Shown piece after piece: positions 1-8,204 of a DNA stretch of 64,000 bases. Where the stretch lies: positions 14,007 through 78,006 of the forward strand of contig CAZWCZ010000004.1 in the NCBI GenBank assembly GCA_964632165.1, read 5' to 3'. The notes beneath the pieces were generated by a model that saw only the letters and a list, made by a program, of their open reading frames with translations, was not told the DNA's origin and did no database searches. This DNA comes from SIG299 sp964632165 (lineage in GTDB: Bacteria; Bacillota; Clostridia; Lachnospirales; Lachnospiraceae). Positions within the stretch are counted from its first letter, which is position 1. Each line of letters opens with the position of its first letter. A program made the translations under genes and the position numbers.

Positions 1-1367
1 ATATCAGCATTTATGAGCGTTTACAGCGGATTTCCAATTCTTTTTACAACAAAGGATTAGAACGGGCGAAGGTCAGGGATCTGACCGGCGCGATTGAAAT
101 GCTGAAAAAGAGCCTGGAACTGAATAAAGAAAATACCGAGGCAAGAAATCTTTTAGGACTGGTTTATTTTGAAATGGGTGAAGTCGTAGCAGCTTTAGGT
201 GAATGGGTCATCAGTAAACACTTTGATCCGGAAGGCACAACTGCGGACAGTCTGATCGAGAAAGTGCAGGCGGATACGGTGGCGTTTGATTCCATGAACC
301 AGACGATCCGTAAATATAATATTGCACTTGCCAATGCGAAGCACCATGATGATGATCTGGCGATCCTGCAGCTGAAAAGAGTTATCAGCATGCACCCTAA
401 ATATGTCCGTGCCCTGTTGCTTCTTGCTTTGATCTACTTAAAAAATTGTGAATACGAAAAATCCAGAAGATGCCTGATGCGTGTGCTGAAGATCGATGTC
501 GGAAATGTTACCGCATTGCGCTATCTGGAAGAGATAAAACTACATACGCAGACAGGGACATCCGATGCCGATACAGCCAGGGATCCGGAAGAGAGTTCTT
601 ACGCGCCTCAGCTTGCACCGGCACATTCTTATCAGGAGGACAAGCCGAACTTTATTGCTTTTCTTACCTTTTTTATCGGTGTTGTGATAGGCGTGGCGGT
701 CATTTACTTTTTGGCAGTTCCGAATATCAGAAAAAGCATTCTGGAAGAATACAATCAGAAGGAAAAAGATTACAGTGCCGTGCTGAGCACAAAAGACAGT
801 ACGATCTCTTCTCTGGAGAGCAATATCCGCATTCTGGAAGACCGGATCAGTGAATTGGAAAAGACACTGCGCAGGGAAGACGGATACGTGCTGACCGATT
901 ATGCCCCACTGGTGGATCTTTTAAATGAGTACCGGAATTATCTTGCGGCAGAACAGGTAACACAGGAAGAAACCGAGGCACTGGCGGATGCGGTTATGGC
1001 ATTGGATATCAGTGAAATGGCAAAAGAAAATGAAAATGCTGCGGTATTGTATGACGTCATGAAAGACGATATGACAAAAAGGGCCGCAGAACAGCCGCTA
1101 AAGGAAGGATTGTTGCTTTATGCACAGGATAAACGGGACGAAGCTCTTGCCCTGTTGCAAAAAGCAGAGAGATATACGCCTGAGGAACCGGAAATCCTGT
1201 ATCACATCGGAAGAATTTGTCATGCCATGGGAGAAACGGAAAAGGCAAAACAATATTATGAAATACTGATCGAAAATCATCCGGATTCGATACGCTGCCA
1301 GGAGGCAGAAACCTATCTATCCTATATTAAGGAAAAGGAAACGGAAGATCAGGAAACAAGCCCGTAA
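1..1367 (+). CDS. TPR-repeat single-pass membrane protein (5' end outside window)
   Basis: The frame is open from the left edge (first full codon at base 3). The ATG at 99 sits inside a TPR repeat, so the true start lies upstream of the window. Counting from that ATG, helical TPR-like repeats occupy roughly residues 1-145. A linker rich in Asp, Glu and Ser follows, then one strongly hydrophobic segment at about 185-206, a charged coiled-coil stretch at about 212-260, and a second TPR-like block at about 340-405. The topology suggests two TPR domains on opposite faces of the membrane, probably for protein-protein contacts. No catalytic motif is visible. A strong terminator follows directly, so the gene is separated from the sporulation operon behind it. 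Function unknown; TPR and membrane assignments are firm. Confidence 0.8.
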   Translation, partial: ISIYERLQRISNSFYNKGLERAKVRDLTGAIEMLKKSLELNKENTEARNLLGLVYFEMGEVVAALGEWVISKHFDPEGTTADSLIEKVQADTVAFDSMNQTIRKYNIALANAKHHDDDLAILQLKRVISMHPKYVRALLLLALIYLKNCEYEKSRRCLMRVLKIDVGNVTALRYLEEIKLHTQTGTSDADTARDPEESSYAPQLAPAHSYQEDKPNFIAFLTFFIGVVIGVAVIYFLAVPNIRKSILEEYNQKEKDYSAVLSTKDSTISSLESNIRILEDRISELEKTLRREDGYVLTDYAPLVDLLNEYRNYLAAEQVTQEETEALADAVMALDISEMAKENENAAVLYDVMKDDMTKRAAEQPLKEGLLLYAQDKRDEALALLQKAERYTPEEPEILYHIGRICHAMGETEKAKQYYEILIENHPDSIRCQEAETYLSYIKEKETEDQETSP

Positions 1368-1388
1368 GGAACGAAAGGCAGAGTACAT

Positions 1389-1415
1389 AGGAGAAAAGAC
1401 GAGAGTCTGAGGAAT
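1389..1415 (+). promoter_or_regulatory. Candidate sigma-H-type promoter for the spoIIA operon
   Basis: AGGA at 1389-1392 and GAAT at 1412-1415 resemble the sigma-H -35 and -10 cores that drive spoIIA in Bacillus. The spacing is about one base longer than consensus, and the -10 lies inside the 5' arm of the upstream terminator hairpin. No sigma-A promoter is apparent in the gap. Weak, pattern-only evidence. Confidence 0.3.
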
Positions 1416-1443
1416 GCATATTCTTTGGACTCTTTTTCTTTGC
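1402..1443 (+). terminator. Rho-independent terminator after the TPR gene
   Basis: The arms at 1402-1415 and 1420-1433 form a continuous 14-bp stem with three G-U pairs and a GCAT tetraloop. A T-rich tract follows at 1434-1443. It separates the TPR gene from spoIIAA. Confidence 0.85.
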
Positions 1444-1484
1444 TTATCTGGCAGAAACGGAAATCTCATCAAGGAGGAAAACGT

Positions 1485-1829
1485 GTGGATATAATGCAGG
1501 ACAACAAAATAAAATTCAGACTGGAAGGAAGGACATTGTGGATCTGTCCGGGAGAAGATCTGGACCATCACAATGCGGAATACATCAGAAAAACGTCAGA
1601 TAAACTTTTGGAAAAGCATCCCATCAACAAGGTGGTCTTTGATTTCGCAGAAGTAGAGTTTATGGACAGTTCCGGTATCGGTGTCGTGATGGGAAGATAT
1701 AAACAGATGCTGTATGCAGGAGGTGCGGTATATGTCTGTGGTATCGGTGCCGGGGTAGACCGGATTTTTCAGATGACCGGATTATATAAATTGGTAAGGA
1801 GGATGGAAGATGAGAATCATGCAGAATAA
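1485..1829 (+). CDS. spoIIAA: Anti-sigma F factor antagonist SpoIIAA
   Basis: A 114-residue STAS-domain protein, close to the family's usual length of about 117. When dephosphorylated, SpoIIAA binds SpoIIAB and frees sigma-F in the forespore. The phosphorylation loop MDSSGIGVVMGRYK is intact and carries the serine phosphorylated by SpoIIAB. The GTG at 1485 is chosen because AAGGAGG at 1471-1477 lies 7 bases upstream; an in-frame ATG at 1494 is the alternative. The 3' end overlaps spoIIAB by 20 bases, the usual translational coupling in this operon. Family assignment is firm on motif and gene order. Confidence 0.95.
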   Translation: MDIMQDNKIKFRLEGRTLWICPGEDLDHHNAEYIRKTSDKLLEKHPINKVVFDFAEVEFMDSSGIGVVMGRYKQMLYAGGAVYVCGIGAGVDRIFQMTGLYKLVRRMEDENHAE

Positions 1830-2277
1830 CAATCGGTGTGAAGTGAGATTTCCGGCATTATCAGAAAATGAGGCATTTGCAAGGATGGTGGTGTCTGCGT
1901 TTGTTCTTCCGCTGAACCCGACAGTGGAAGAACTGGCTGACATTAAGACGGCAATTTCGGAAGCCGTAACGAATGCTATTTTACACGGATACGATCAGGA
2001 CGGAAAAGGAATGGTATCCATGTGTTGTGAGAGAAATGGGAACCGTCTGGTATTTGTCATAGAAGATGAAGGTGTCGGTATTGAAAACGTACAAAAAGCG
2101 ATGGAACCGCTGTATACTTCAAAACCGGAACTGGAGCGTTCCGGTATGGGATTTTCTTTTATGGAGGCATTCATGGATTCACTTTCGGTACAGTCATCTC
2201 CGGGGAATGGCTGTCGTGTTACCATGGAAAAGTACATTTGTCCGGCACAGGATGCAGATTCTTTACAGGAAGTCTGA
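1810..2277 (+). CDS. spoIIAB: Anti-sigma F factor / serine kinase SpoIIAB
   Basis: A 155-residue GHKL-fold serine kinase and anti-sigma factor. It holds sigma-F inactive in the predivisional cell and phosphorylates SpoIIAA. The Bergerat ATP-binding boxes are all visible: N box EAVTNAILHGY, G1 box DEGVGI and G2 box ERSGMGF. The start overlaps the end of spoIIAA, and sigF begins 12 bases after its stop, so the spoIIAA-spoIIAB-sigF order is conserved. Nothing is missing or truncated. Confidence 0.96.
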   Translation: MRIMQNNNRCEVRFPALSENEAFARMVVSAFVLPLNPTVEELADIKTAISEAVTNAILHGYDQDGKGMVSMCCERNGNRLVFVIEDEGVGIENVQKAMEPLYTSKPELERSGMGFSFMEAFMDSLSVQSSPGNGCRVTMEKYICPAQDADSLQEV

Positions 2278-2289
2278 TGGGAGGTGCCA

Positions 2290-3009
2290 ATGGATACCCA
2301 GTTGCTCATACAAAAGGCACAGAATGGGGATAAAGAGGCGAGGGAACAACTGATAAATGAAAATGTGGGACTGGTCTGGAGCATTGTGAGACGTTACATG
2401 GGACGGGGACAGGAAGCAGAAGATTTATTTCAGATCGGGGTCATCGGCCTGATGAAGGCAGTAGATAAGTTTGATCTGTCGTATGAAGTCATGCTGTCCA
2501 CTTATGCTGTTCCGATGATAAGCGGAGAGATCAAAAGGTATTTAAGGGATAATAACAGTCTGATCAAAATGAGCCGTTCCATTAAGGAAAACGGATGGAA
2601 GATCAAACAGGCAAAGGAGCGTCTTTTATGGGAACTTGGGAGAGATGCAACGATAGAGGAACTGGCGGCTGCGACAGAACTTTCCATGGAAGATGTGGTT
2701 ACGGCATTGGAAGCAGGAAGCGAAATAGAGTCTATTTATAAGACAGTATACCAAGGAGACGGAAATGAAATTTTTCTTGTAGATCGCATTTGTGAGGAAA
2801 AGAATGAGACGGAACAGCTGATCAACCGGGTCACAGTAGAAAAACTGTTGGATAGTCTGAACGAAGAGGAACGCATCTTGATCGTATCACGCTATTTTGA
2901 GGACAAAACTCAGGCAGAAACGGCGCGAAAGCTTGGGATCAGTCAGGTCCAGGTCAGTCGTTTGGAAAAGAAGATCTTATTAAAAATGAGAAAAAATGTA
3001 CAGAATTAG
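2290..3009 (+). CDS. sigF: RNA polymerase sigma-F factor
   Basis: A 239-residue forespore-specific sigma factor with region 2 (LVWSIVRRYMGRG, then the EDLFQIGVIGLMKAVDKFD core), region 3, and a C-terminal region 4 helix-turn-helix (ETARKLGISQVQVSRLEKK). The ATG at 2290 is preferred because GGGAGG at 2279-2284 gives 5-base spacing; a GTG at 2284 is in frame but overlaps that ribosome binding site. It is the third gene of the spoIIA operon. Downstream spoVA genes are expected to be forespore-expressed under sigma-F or sigma-G, which is established for Bacillus and inferred here. Confidence 0.95.
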   Translation: MDTQLLIQKAQNGDKEAREQLINENVGLVWSIVRRYMGRGQEAEDLFQIGVIGLMKAVDKFDLSYEVMLSTYAVPMISGEIKRYLRDNNSLIKMSRSIKENGWKIKQAKERLLWELGRDATIEELAAATELSMEDVVTALEAGSEIESIYKTVYQGDGNEIFLVDRICEEKNETEQLINRVTVEKLLDSLNEEERILIVSRYFEDKTQAETARKLGISQVQVSRLEKKILLKMRKNVQN

Positions 3010-3025
3010 AATAAACCGGAGCAGA

Positions 3026-3223
3026 ATGCAGATACTAGGACAAAACCAAGGGTTTTGGAAAGGTATGGTGAGGGCAATGTCAGCAAAGCAAAGAGCTGCA
3101 GTACTTGCGGCAATCGTATTTACCATTCTTGTGGCAGCAGGACTGCTCTTATATTCCATGGCGGAAGTACAAAGCTATGACGGTATTTTTGTCAGCGGGA
3201 TAAGGCAGGTGTGGCTTCGTTGA
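3026..3223 (+). CDS. Small single-pass membrane protein between sigF and spoVAA
   Basis: A 65-residue ORF starting at ATG 3026 with GGAG at 3018-3021. A longer start at 2996 lies inside sigF and has no ribosome binding site. After a basic N-terminus (residues about 12-26) comes one hydrophobic helix (VLAAIVFTILVAAGLLLY), then a short polar tail. It begins 16 bases after sigF and overlaps the spoVAA start by 13 bases, so it is translationally embedded in the sporulation operon. I do not recognise a family. Position suggests a sporulation membrane peptide; this is inference. Confidence 0.55.
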   Translation: MQILGQNQGFWKGMVRAMSAKQRAAVLAAIVFTILVAAGLLLYSMAEVQSYDGIFVSGIRQVWLR

Positions 3224-3834
3224 ATACGATCTATATCAAGCCGGGATTAAGCTCCTGTGTTTCGGAAAAGAATGTGTGTCTGGGTATGGTATGTGAGGTA
3301 TATTCTAAAAACAGGATACTTGCATCGGAATTGAAAAAATTGGAGATTTTCTGTATCCGGGAAGAAAAGAAACAGAAAATTGCAATATCGGTATTGGATC
3401 TTATCGAAAAGATCACGGAAAAGGAAAAGGATGCGGTTGTCATAAATCTTGGGGAAAGCGATTTCGTCCTGGAATATCAGCCAAAGAAAAGTGTACACAA
3501 GGGAAAAGGAATAGCAAAAGCGGTGTTTGTGAGCATTGTCGTGTTTTTCGGTTCGGCATTTACCATTATGACATTTAATGAAGATGCAAACGTATCAGAA
3601 ATATTTACCCGGATTTATGTAGTGGTTGCAGGAATGCAAAAGAGCAACGGGATATTGGAAATTTCTTATTGCGTTGGATTGCCGCTAGGGATTCTGCTCT
3701 TTTTCAATCATTTTTCGGCGGTCAAGCTAAGTACGGATCCGACACCGCTTCAGATACAGATGAGGCAGTACGAACAGCAGGAAAATGAAACTATCATAGA
3801 GAATGAAGTAAGAAAGGGAAAGCATTTAAAATGA
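3211..3834 (+). CDS. spoVAA: Stage V sporulation protein AA
   Basis: A 207-residue protein with the SpoVAA layout. The N-terminal soluble region opens with TIYIKPGLS and contains segments such as VVINLGESDFVLEY. Two hydrophobic segments follow at about residues 103-122 and 143-168. The Bacillus protein has a similar length and is the first spoVA gene. The start is uncertain: GTG 3211 lies only 1 base after AAGGCAGG, while TTG 3220 has better spacing. Its stop overlaps the spoVAB start (ATGA). Its role in loading dipicolinic acid into the forespore is known only in outline. Confidence 0.82.
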   Translation: MASLNTIYIKPGLSSCVSEKNVCLGMVCEVYSKNRILASELKKLEIFCIREEKKQKIAISVLDLIEKITEKEKDAVVINLGESDFVLEYQPKKSVHKGKGIAKAVFVSIVVFFGSAFTIMTFNEDANVSEIFTRIYVVVAGMQKSNGILEISYCVGLPLGILLFFNHFSAVKLSTDPTPLQIQMRQYEQQENETIIENEVRKGKHLK

Positions 3835-4250
3835 ACGGATGGAAGAATCTGATGCTGCTTCTTGCGGGTGGCGGAGGCGGAGTTCTTGTGGCAGGAGGGT
3901 TATTTGCTTTCCTTTCCATGGTCGGAGTGGTTACCCGGCTGGCAGCAGGGACAAAAACGGCAAAATATGTGATGTTGTATGAAGATGTTGCACTGCTTGG
4001 CGGAACGGTCGGAAACATCGCGTATGTATACGGTACCGGACTGCCGACCGGTTCGTTCTGGTTTTTACTGTACGGACTGGGAGCCGGCATTTTCACCGGA
4101 TGTCTTGCGGCTGCACTGGCAGAAGTGATAAAGATGCTCCCGGTGCTTTCAGAACGGCTTCATATGAAGCAGGGGATGATTCCGGTTATGATAGTATTTG
4201 CATTTGGGAAATTGGTCGGTGCCTGGGTGCATCTGATCGGATGGAAGTAA
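3831..4250 (+). CDS. spoVAB: Stage V sporulation protein AB
   Basis: A 139-residue integral membrane protein with four predicted helices, beginning with a Gly-rich helix (LLLAGGGGGVLVAGGLFAFL) and containing GTGLPTGSFWFLLYGLGAG. Length and composition match SpoVAB (about 141 residues in Bacillus). The ATG overlaps the spoVAA stop by four bases. It belongs to the forespore membrane SpoVA system that moves dipicolinic acid. The exact function of VAB is not settled in the family. Confidence 0.88.
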   Translation: MNGWKNLMLLLAGGGGGVLVAGGLFAFLSMVGVVTRLAAGTKTAKYVMLYEDVALLGGTVGNIAYVYGTGLPTGSFWFLLYGLGAGIFTGCLAAALAEVIKMLPVLSERLHMKQGMIPVMIVFAFGKLVGAWVHLIGWK

Positions 4251-4281
4251 AAGGTATCCGAAAGGAGAAAGGAGCAATAAA

Positions 4282-4785
4282 GTGAAAGCGGAGGAACCGA
4301 TAACGGCAAAAAAGGTATTGCAGACAGAGGATGAGCAGGAAAAAGCAAAGATATACACACAGTACGTAGAGAAGAAAACGCCAAAGCCGGATTTGCTGAA
4401 AGATATGGGAAAAGCTTTTCTGGTCGGAGGAATCATTTGTACGGCAGGGCAGTTTATCCTGAAATTTTATCAGGGAAGAGGAATGGAGCAGGAAACAGCT
4501 GCTGCGTTTACAACAATGACACTGGTGCTTTTGTCGGTCATCCTGACGGGATTTAACCTGTATCAGAGGATCACAAAATTTGGAGGGGCCGGAAGTCTGG
4601 TGCCTATCACCGGATTTGCCAATTCGGTAGCGGCTCCTGCAATTGAGTTTCAGAAAGAAGGGCAGGTTTTTGGGATCGGCTGCAAGATATTTACCATTGC
4701 CGGACCGGTGATCCTGTACGGAATATTTGCAAGCTGGATACTTGGTCTGCTCTATTGGATAGGAAAATTGATGGGAATGATGTAA
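4282..4785 (+). CDS. spoVAC: Stage V sporulation protein AC
   Basis: A 167-residue membrane protein of the SpoVAC/SpoVAE family. Diagnostic segments are FLVGGIICTAGQ near residue 50, GGAGSLVPITGFANSVAAPA near 105-125, and a hydrophobic C-terminus. SpoVAC forms part of the dipicolinic-acid channel, and the Bacillus protein has mechanosensitive-channel behaviour. The GTG start at 4282 has AAAGGAG a few bases upstream. It is followed by a strong terminator and an unrelated gene. Its usual partners spoVAD and spoVAE lie about 16 kb downstream, which is unusual. Confidence 0.93.
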   Translation: MKAEEPITAKKVLQTEDEQEKAKIYTQYVEKKTPKPDLLKDMGKAFLVGGIICTAGQFILKFYQGRGMEQETAAAFTTMTLVLLSVILTGFNLYQRITKFGGAGSLVPITGFANSVAAPAIEFQKEGQVFGIGCKIFTIAGPVILYGIFASWILGLLYWIGKLMGMM

Positions 4786-4796
4786 AACGGAAACAG

Positions 4797-4833
4797 ACGC
4801 TCGGGGAAAAAGTTCCTTGAGCGTTATTTTTTT
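4797..4833 (+). terminator. Terminator ending the spoIIA-spoVA operon
   Basis: The outer stem ACGCTC (4797-4802) pairs with GAGCGT (4819-4824). It continues inward as GGGGAA/TTCCTT with a 4-base loop, and is followed by TATTTTTTT. Confidence 0.88.
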
Positions 4834-4853
4834 CAAAGTTTTCAAAAAATTTA

Positions 4854-4883
4854 TTGACTGTCACTTCCCGGCTTTAGTATACT
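4854..4883 (+). promoter_or_regulatory. Sigma-A promoter for the DUF1538-PII operon
   Basis: TTGACT at 4854-4859 and TATACT at 4878-4883 are separated by 18 bases. The predicted start is near 4890, about 23 bases before the ATG at 4913. It lies between the spoVAC terminator and the gene. Confidence 0.75.
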
Positions 4884-4912
4884 GAGTGCATAGAGTGAAG
4901 AGAAAGGAACGG

Positions 4913-6448
4913 ATGAAATTGAGAAGAAATAAGTTACTGTTGGAGAAAGTATATGAATCAATCGGTGCGGTATTGCCGATCACGGTAATCGTACTGTTTT
5001 TGAGCATCAGCATTGCACCGCTGACACCGGGAACATGGACGCTGTTTTTCTTTGGTGCATTACTGCTGATCTTTGGTATGGGATTTTTTACTCTTGGAGT
5101 AGATATGTCGATGATACCGATGGGAGAAGGAATAGGTGTTTTGCTGAGTAAATTGAAGAAACCGGCGATCCCGTTAGCGGTCTGCTTTTTGCTTGGAGTC
5201 CTTATTACCATTGCAGAACCGGATCTTACCGTTCTTGCAAACCAGGTTCCGTCGATTCCCAATATGACATTGATCTTAACGGTTGCGGTTGGTGTCGGAC
5301 TGTTTTTAATGCTGGCACAGCTTCGTATTCATAAGCAGATACCGCTTTCTTATATGCTGGTGTTCTTTTATGCGATCATTTTTGTACTGGCATTCATCGT
5401 TCCGGAAAATTTTGTTGCTGTTTCTTTTGACTCCGGCGGTGTAACGACCGGACCGATCACGGTGCCGTTTATTATGGCACTTGGTATTGGTATGGCATCG
5501 GTACGTACGGATAAAAATTCCAGTACCGACAGTTTTGGTCTGACTGCGATCTGCAGTGTAGGACCTATCCTTGCCGTAATGATCCTCGGAATCTGTTTTC
5601 AGCCGCAGGATGCAGCCTACACGCCGGTTTCCATGGCAGAACTGGATACGACGAAGGCAGTGGCACAGGAATTTTTAAAGGCATTTCCGGTCTATGCGGA
5701 GGAGGTGGCAATTGCGATTGTTCCGATCGTGATCTTGTTCTTTGTATTTCAGATGATTTCAAAGCGTTTTCATAAGCATCAGCTGCTTAGGATCGTTCTT
5801 GGACTTTTTTATACATATATGGGTCTTGTTATGTTCCTGACGGGGGTAAATGTCGGATTTATGCCGGCAGGCCAGTTTATCGGACAGTCGATCGCCGGAG
5901 CGGGAGGAATGCAGAAATATCTTCTGATCCCGATCGGTGCACTGATCGGTTACTTTATTGTAAAAGCGGAGCCTGCAGTCCGTGTCCTGACAAAGCAGGT
6001 AGAAGAGATCACAAACGGTTCGATTTCGCAGAAATCCATTGGAACTGCACTTTCCATTGGTATTGCACTTTCCGTAGGACTTGCAATGCTTCGTATTTTA
6101 ACCGGACTTAACATTATGTATTTTCTTGTACCGGGGTATGCGCTGGCATTGATCATGACATTTTTTGTCCCACAGATTTTTACGGGTATTGCATTTGACT
6201 CCGGCGGCGTAGCAAGCGGACCTATGACGACAACATTCCTTTTGCCGCTTGCCATGGGTGCATGTGAAGCGGTTGGGGGAAATATATTAACGGATGCCTT
6301 TGGTATTGTTGCGATGGTAGCGATGACACCATTGGTTACGATTCAGCTGCTTGGTCTGTACAGTAAGATAAAGAAACGTCTGGTAAAGGGACATCATATT
6401 GCACTGGAAGAATTGGACGACAGTATTATATTCTTTGATGAAGCATAG
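4913..6448 (+). CDS. DUF1538 double-domain membrane protein (putative transporter)
   Basis: A 511-residue polytopic membrane protein built of two DUF1538 halves. Each half carries the signature loop: FDSGGVTTGPITVPF in the first and FDSGGVASGPMTTTF in the second. An inverted or tandem duplication of this kind is typical of secondary transporters, but no substrate is known for the family. The ATG at 4913 is chosen over a GTG at 4886 because AAAGGAA lies just upstream and the earlier codons would sit on the promoter. The next gene, 15 bases downstream, encodes a double PII-like protein. By analogy with AmtB-GlnK this suggests gating by a small-molecule-sensing trimer; that part is inference. 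Confidence 0.85.
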   Translation: MKLRRNKLLLEKVYESIGAVLPITVIVLFLSISIAPLTPGTWTLFFFGALLLIFGMGFFTLGVDMSMIPMGEGIGVLLSKLKKPAIPLAVCFLLGVLITIAEPDLTVLANQVPSIPNMTLILTVAVGVGLFLMLAQLRIHKQIPLSYMLVFFYAIIFVLAFIVPENFVAVSFDSGGVTTGPITVPFIMALGIGMASVRTDKNSSTDSFGLTAICSVGPILAVMILGICFQPQDAAYTPVSMAELDTTKAVAQEFLKAFPVYAEEVAIAIVPIVILFFVFQMISKRFHKHQLLRIVLGLFYTYMGLVMFLTGVNVGFMPAGQFIGQSIAGAGGMQKYLLIPIGALIGYFIVKAEPAVRVLTKQVEEITNGSISQKSIGTALSIGIALSVGLAMLRILTGLNIMYFLVPGYALALIMTFFVPQIFTGIAFDSGGVASGPMTTTFLLPLAMGACEAVGGNILTDAFGIVAMVAMTPLVTIQLLGLYSKIKKRLVKGHHIALEELDDSIIFFDEA

Positions 6449-6463
6449 AAGGGAGGAGTATCC

Positions 6464-7138
6464 GTGAACGGTAAAAAAGGAGAAATGAAGCTGATCGTGA
6501 GTTTCGTAGAGCGAGGTCAGGGAAATGGACTTGCAAAATTTTATACAGATCATAAGGTAAATTTTCATTATCATGGAATAGGAATCGGAACGGCTTCTTC
6601 TGATCTGTTGGATGTGCTCGGAATCGGTTCGGCAGAAAAAGACGTGATTTTCAGTATTGCTGCAAAGGATGTGGCAGAGCGTCTGATGGAGCGTCTGTCG
6701 GATAATTTAAGAAATATCAGGGAAAAAGGGATTGTGTTCAGTATACCGTTGACCGGGCTGAATAATGTAGTGGCAACCGTATTGGAACAAAGTGCGGGAA
6801 GTGAGAAGAGGACAGGAGGAAGCAAAATGGATACAACGGTGGAAAACAGTCTGGTTTTGGTTATGGTCAATCAGGGACATACAGATGAAGTCATGAATAC
6901 GGCACGTGCTGCCGGAGCGAGAGGCGGTACCATTATCCGTTCCAGATTCAGTGCACCGGATGAATTTTCCGGTTTAGAGCATATGACGCAGGAAGAAAAA
7001 GAAATCATCGCAATGGTTGTCCCAAACGGACAGCGTAATGTCATCATGGAAACTGTGAATAAAAAGCATGGAATCAAAACACCGGCAGGAGCGGTCATTC
7101 TTTCGCTTGGGATCGATCAGATTGCCAAATTGGGATAA
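6464..7138 (+). CDS. Tandem PII-like regulatory protein
   Basis: A 224-residue protein made of two PII-like ferredoxin-fold halves, about residues 8-105 and 127-224, joined by a polar linker. Recognisable segments are LIVSFVERGQGNGLAKFY in the first half, and in the second LVMVNQGHTDEVMNTARAAG followed by GARGGTIIRSR, the latter close to the T-loop/B-loop region of PII proteins. Standard PII proteins are about 112 residues, so this is a fused pair. GTG start 6464 has GGGAGGAG at 6451-6458. It is cotranscribed with the DUF1538 gene and probably regulates it. The ligand cannot be read from sequence. Confidence 0.8.
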   Translation: MNGKKGEMKLIVSFVERGQGNGLAKFYTDHKVNFHYHGIGIGTASSDLLDVLGIGSAEKDVIFSIAAKDVAERLMERLSDNLRNIREKGIVFSIPLTGLNNVVATVLEQSAGSEKRTGGSKMDTTVENSLVLVMVNQGHTDEVMNTARAAGARGGTIIRSRFSAPDEFSGLEHMTQEEKEIIAMVVPNGQRNVIMETVNKKHGIKTPAGAVILSLGIDQIAKLG

Positions 7139-7146
7139 AGAAGCAG

Positions 7147-7983
7147 TCAGCAGTTTCGACGATAGGCATTCGGACTCAGTCCGACCTGCTTTTTAAAAGA
7201 GGAACAAAAAACGCTTTCAGAGGAGAATCCTGTTTCAAAGCAGATGTCCTTTATAGGAAGCGAGGTATTTTTTAACAGATATTTTGCGGTATCGATACGG
7301 GTGTGGATCAAATATTCATGTGGAGTAAAACCGGTCTCGTGCCTGAACGTGCGAATGAAGTGAAAAACACTGATTCCAAGACGTTCGGCAAGGAGACCGG
7401 TATTTATTTTCTCGCGGAAATGTTCTTTTATATAAGCAACGGTACTTTCAGACACTTGTGTTTCAGAACCTTGTCTCTGCGGAGAACAGAGAAGAAAAGC
7501 GGTAAACAGGTCCGTCAGATATTTGGAGACGAGGGGTTCTTTCACAATATTTCCGGGAATGTACATCTCATAAATTGATTTCAGTTTACATACAAGCGGC
7601 AGGGAATTTTTTATGGAGAATACGAACCCGAGCTTTGAAGTAATAACATGATAATATCCTGCAGCCTTGTGACCGTCCAGGTGGCACCATAAACACCGAC
7701 AGCCGGTTTCTGTACGGTAGGCGTGCGGTTCATAGCAGTTTAGAAAGACAAAATCTCCCGCCGCAGCTTTTTTTGCCTGATTTCCAACCGATATGATCAG
7801 ACTTCCTTCTTCTATGTAGAGGAGAAGATAGCTGTCATAAGAATCACGTTTAAGAGAGTATCCGGGTTCGTATAAAAAATGACCGGTACAGATGACATAG
7901 AAAAAGATATCCTTTGCCAACATACTGGGAGAATAAACATAGTATTCCGATTCTTTTGACAGATATGGTTCACATGATCTCAT
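7147..7983 (-). CDS. AraC-family transcriptional regulator (carbohydrate locus)
   Basis: A 278-residue regulator with an N-terminal cupin-type sensing domain (GSLIISVGNQAKKAAAGDF, followed by a YEPHAY segment) and a C-terminal double helix-turn-helix at about 175-275. The latter includes LAERLGISVFHFIRTFRHE and the family signature ending GLSPNAYRR. The start at 7983 is chosen from GAAAGGGG upstream; the open frame continues further but has no ribosome binding site. It is divergent from the DUF5107-TPR and GH2 genes, the usual layout for a local activator. It converges with the PII-like gene, 8 bases apart. Sugar ligand unknown. Confidence 0.88.
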   Translation of the reverse strand: MRSCEPYLSKESEYYVYSPSMLAKDIFFYVICTGHFLYEPGYSLKRDSYDSYLLLYIEEGSLIISVGNQAKKAAAGDFVFLNCYEPHAYRTETGCRCLWCHLDGHKAAGYYHVITSKLGFVFSIKNSLPLVCKLKSIYEMYIPGNIVKEPLVSKYLTDLFTAFLLCSPQRQGSETQVSESTVAYIKEHFREKINTGLLAERLGISVFHFIRTFRHETGFTPHEYLIHTRIDTAKYLLKNTSLPIKDICFETGFSSESVFCSSFKKQVGLSPNAYRRNC

Positions 7984-8204
7984 AACAAGAGCCCCTTTCG
8001 AAAAAAAATCCCATACAGAAAAACTATAATTATTGTATTCTTTTTCAAAAGGACTGACAAGAGCAAATTTTATAAATTTTATAGCAAGGAATGAAAATGA
8101 TTTTTTTGAAAAAGTGCAGTATAGTAGGGATGAAAAGAAAGATGTGCCGCAAGAAATAAAAAAGGCAAATTTGATGAATCGTTCAAAGAGAAGGGAGAAA
8201 AACG
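7984..8204. promoter_or_regulatory. Divergent control region between AraC regulator and DUF5107 gene
   Basis: This 221-base AT-rich gap holds the promoters of both genes. On the forward strand, TATAGT at 8120-8125 is a good -10, but the -35 position (8097-8102, ATGATT) is poor, as expected of an activator-dependent promoter. Upstream at 8065-8082 is a perfect 9-bp tandem repeat (AAATTTTAT twice), a plausible AraC-protein site. On the reverse strand TATAGT (revcomp near 8022-8027) could serve the regulator. All assignments are pattern-based. Confidence 0.45.
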
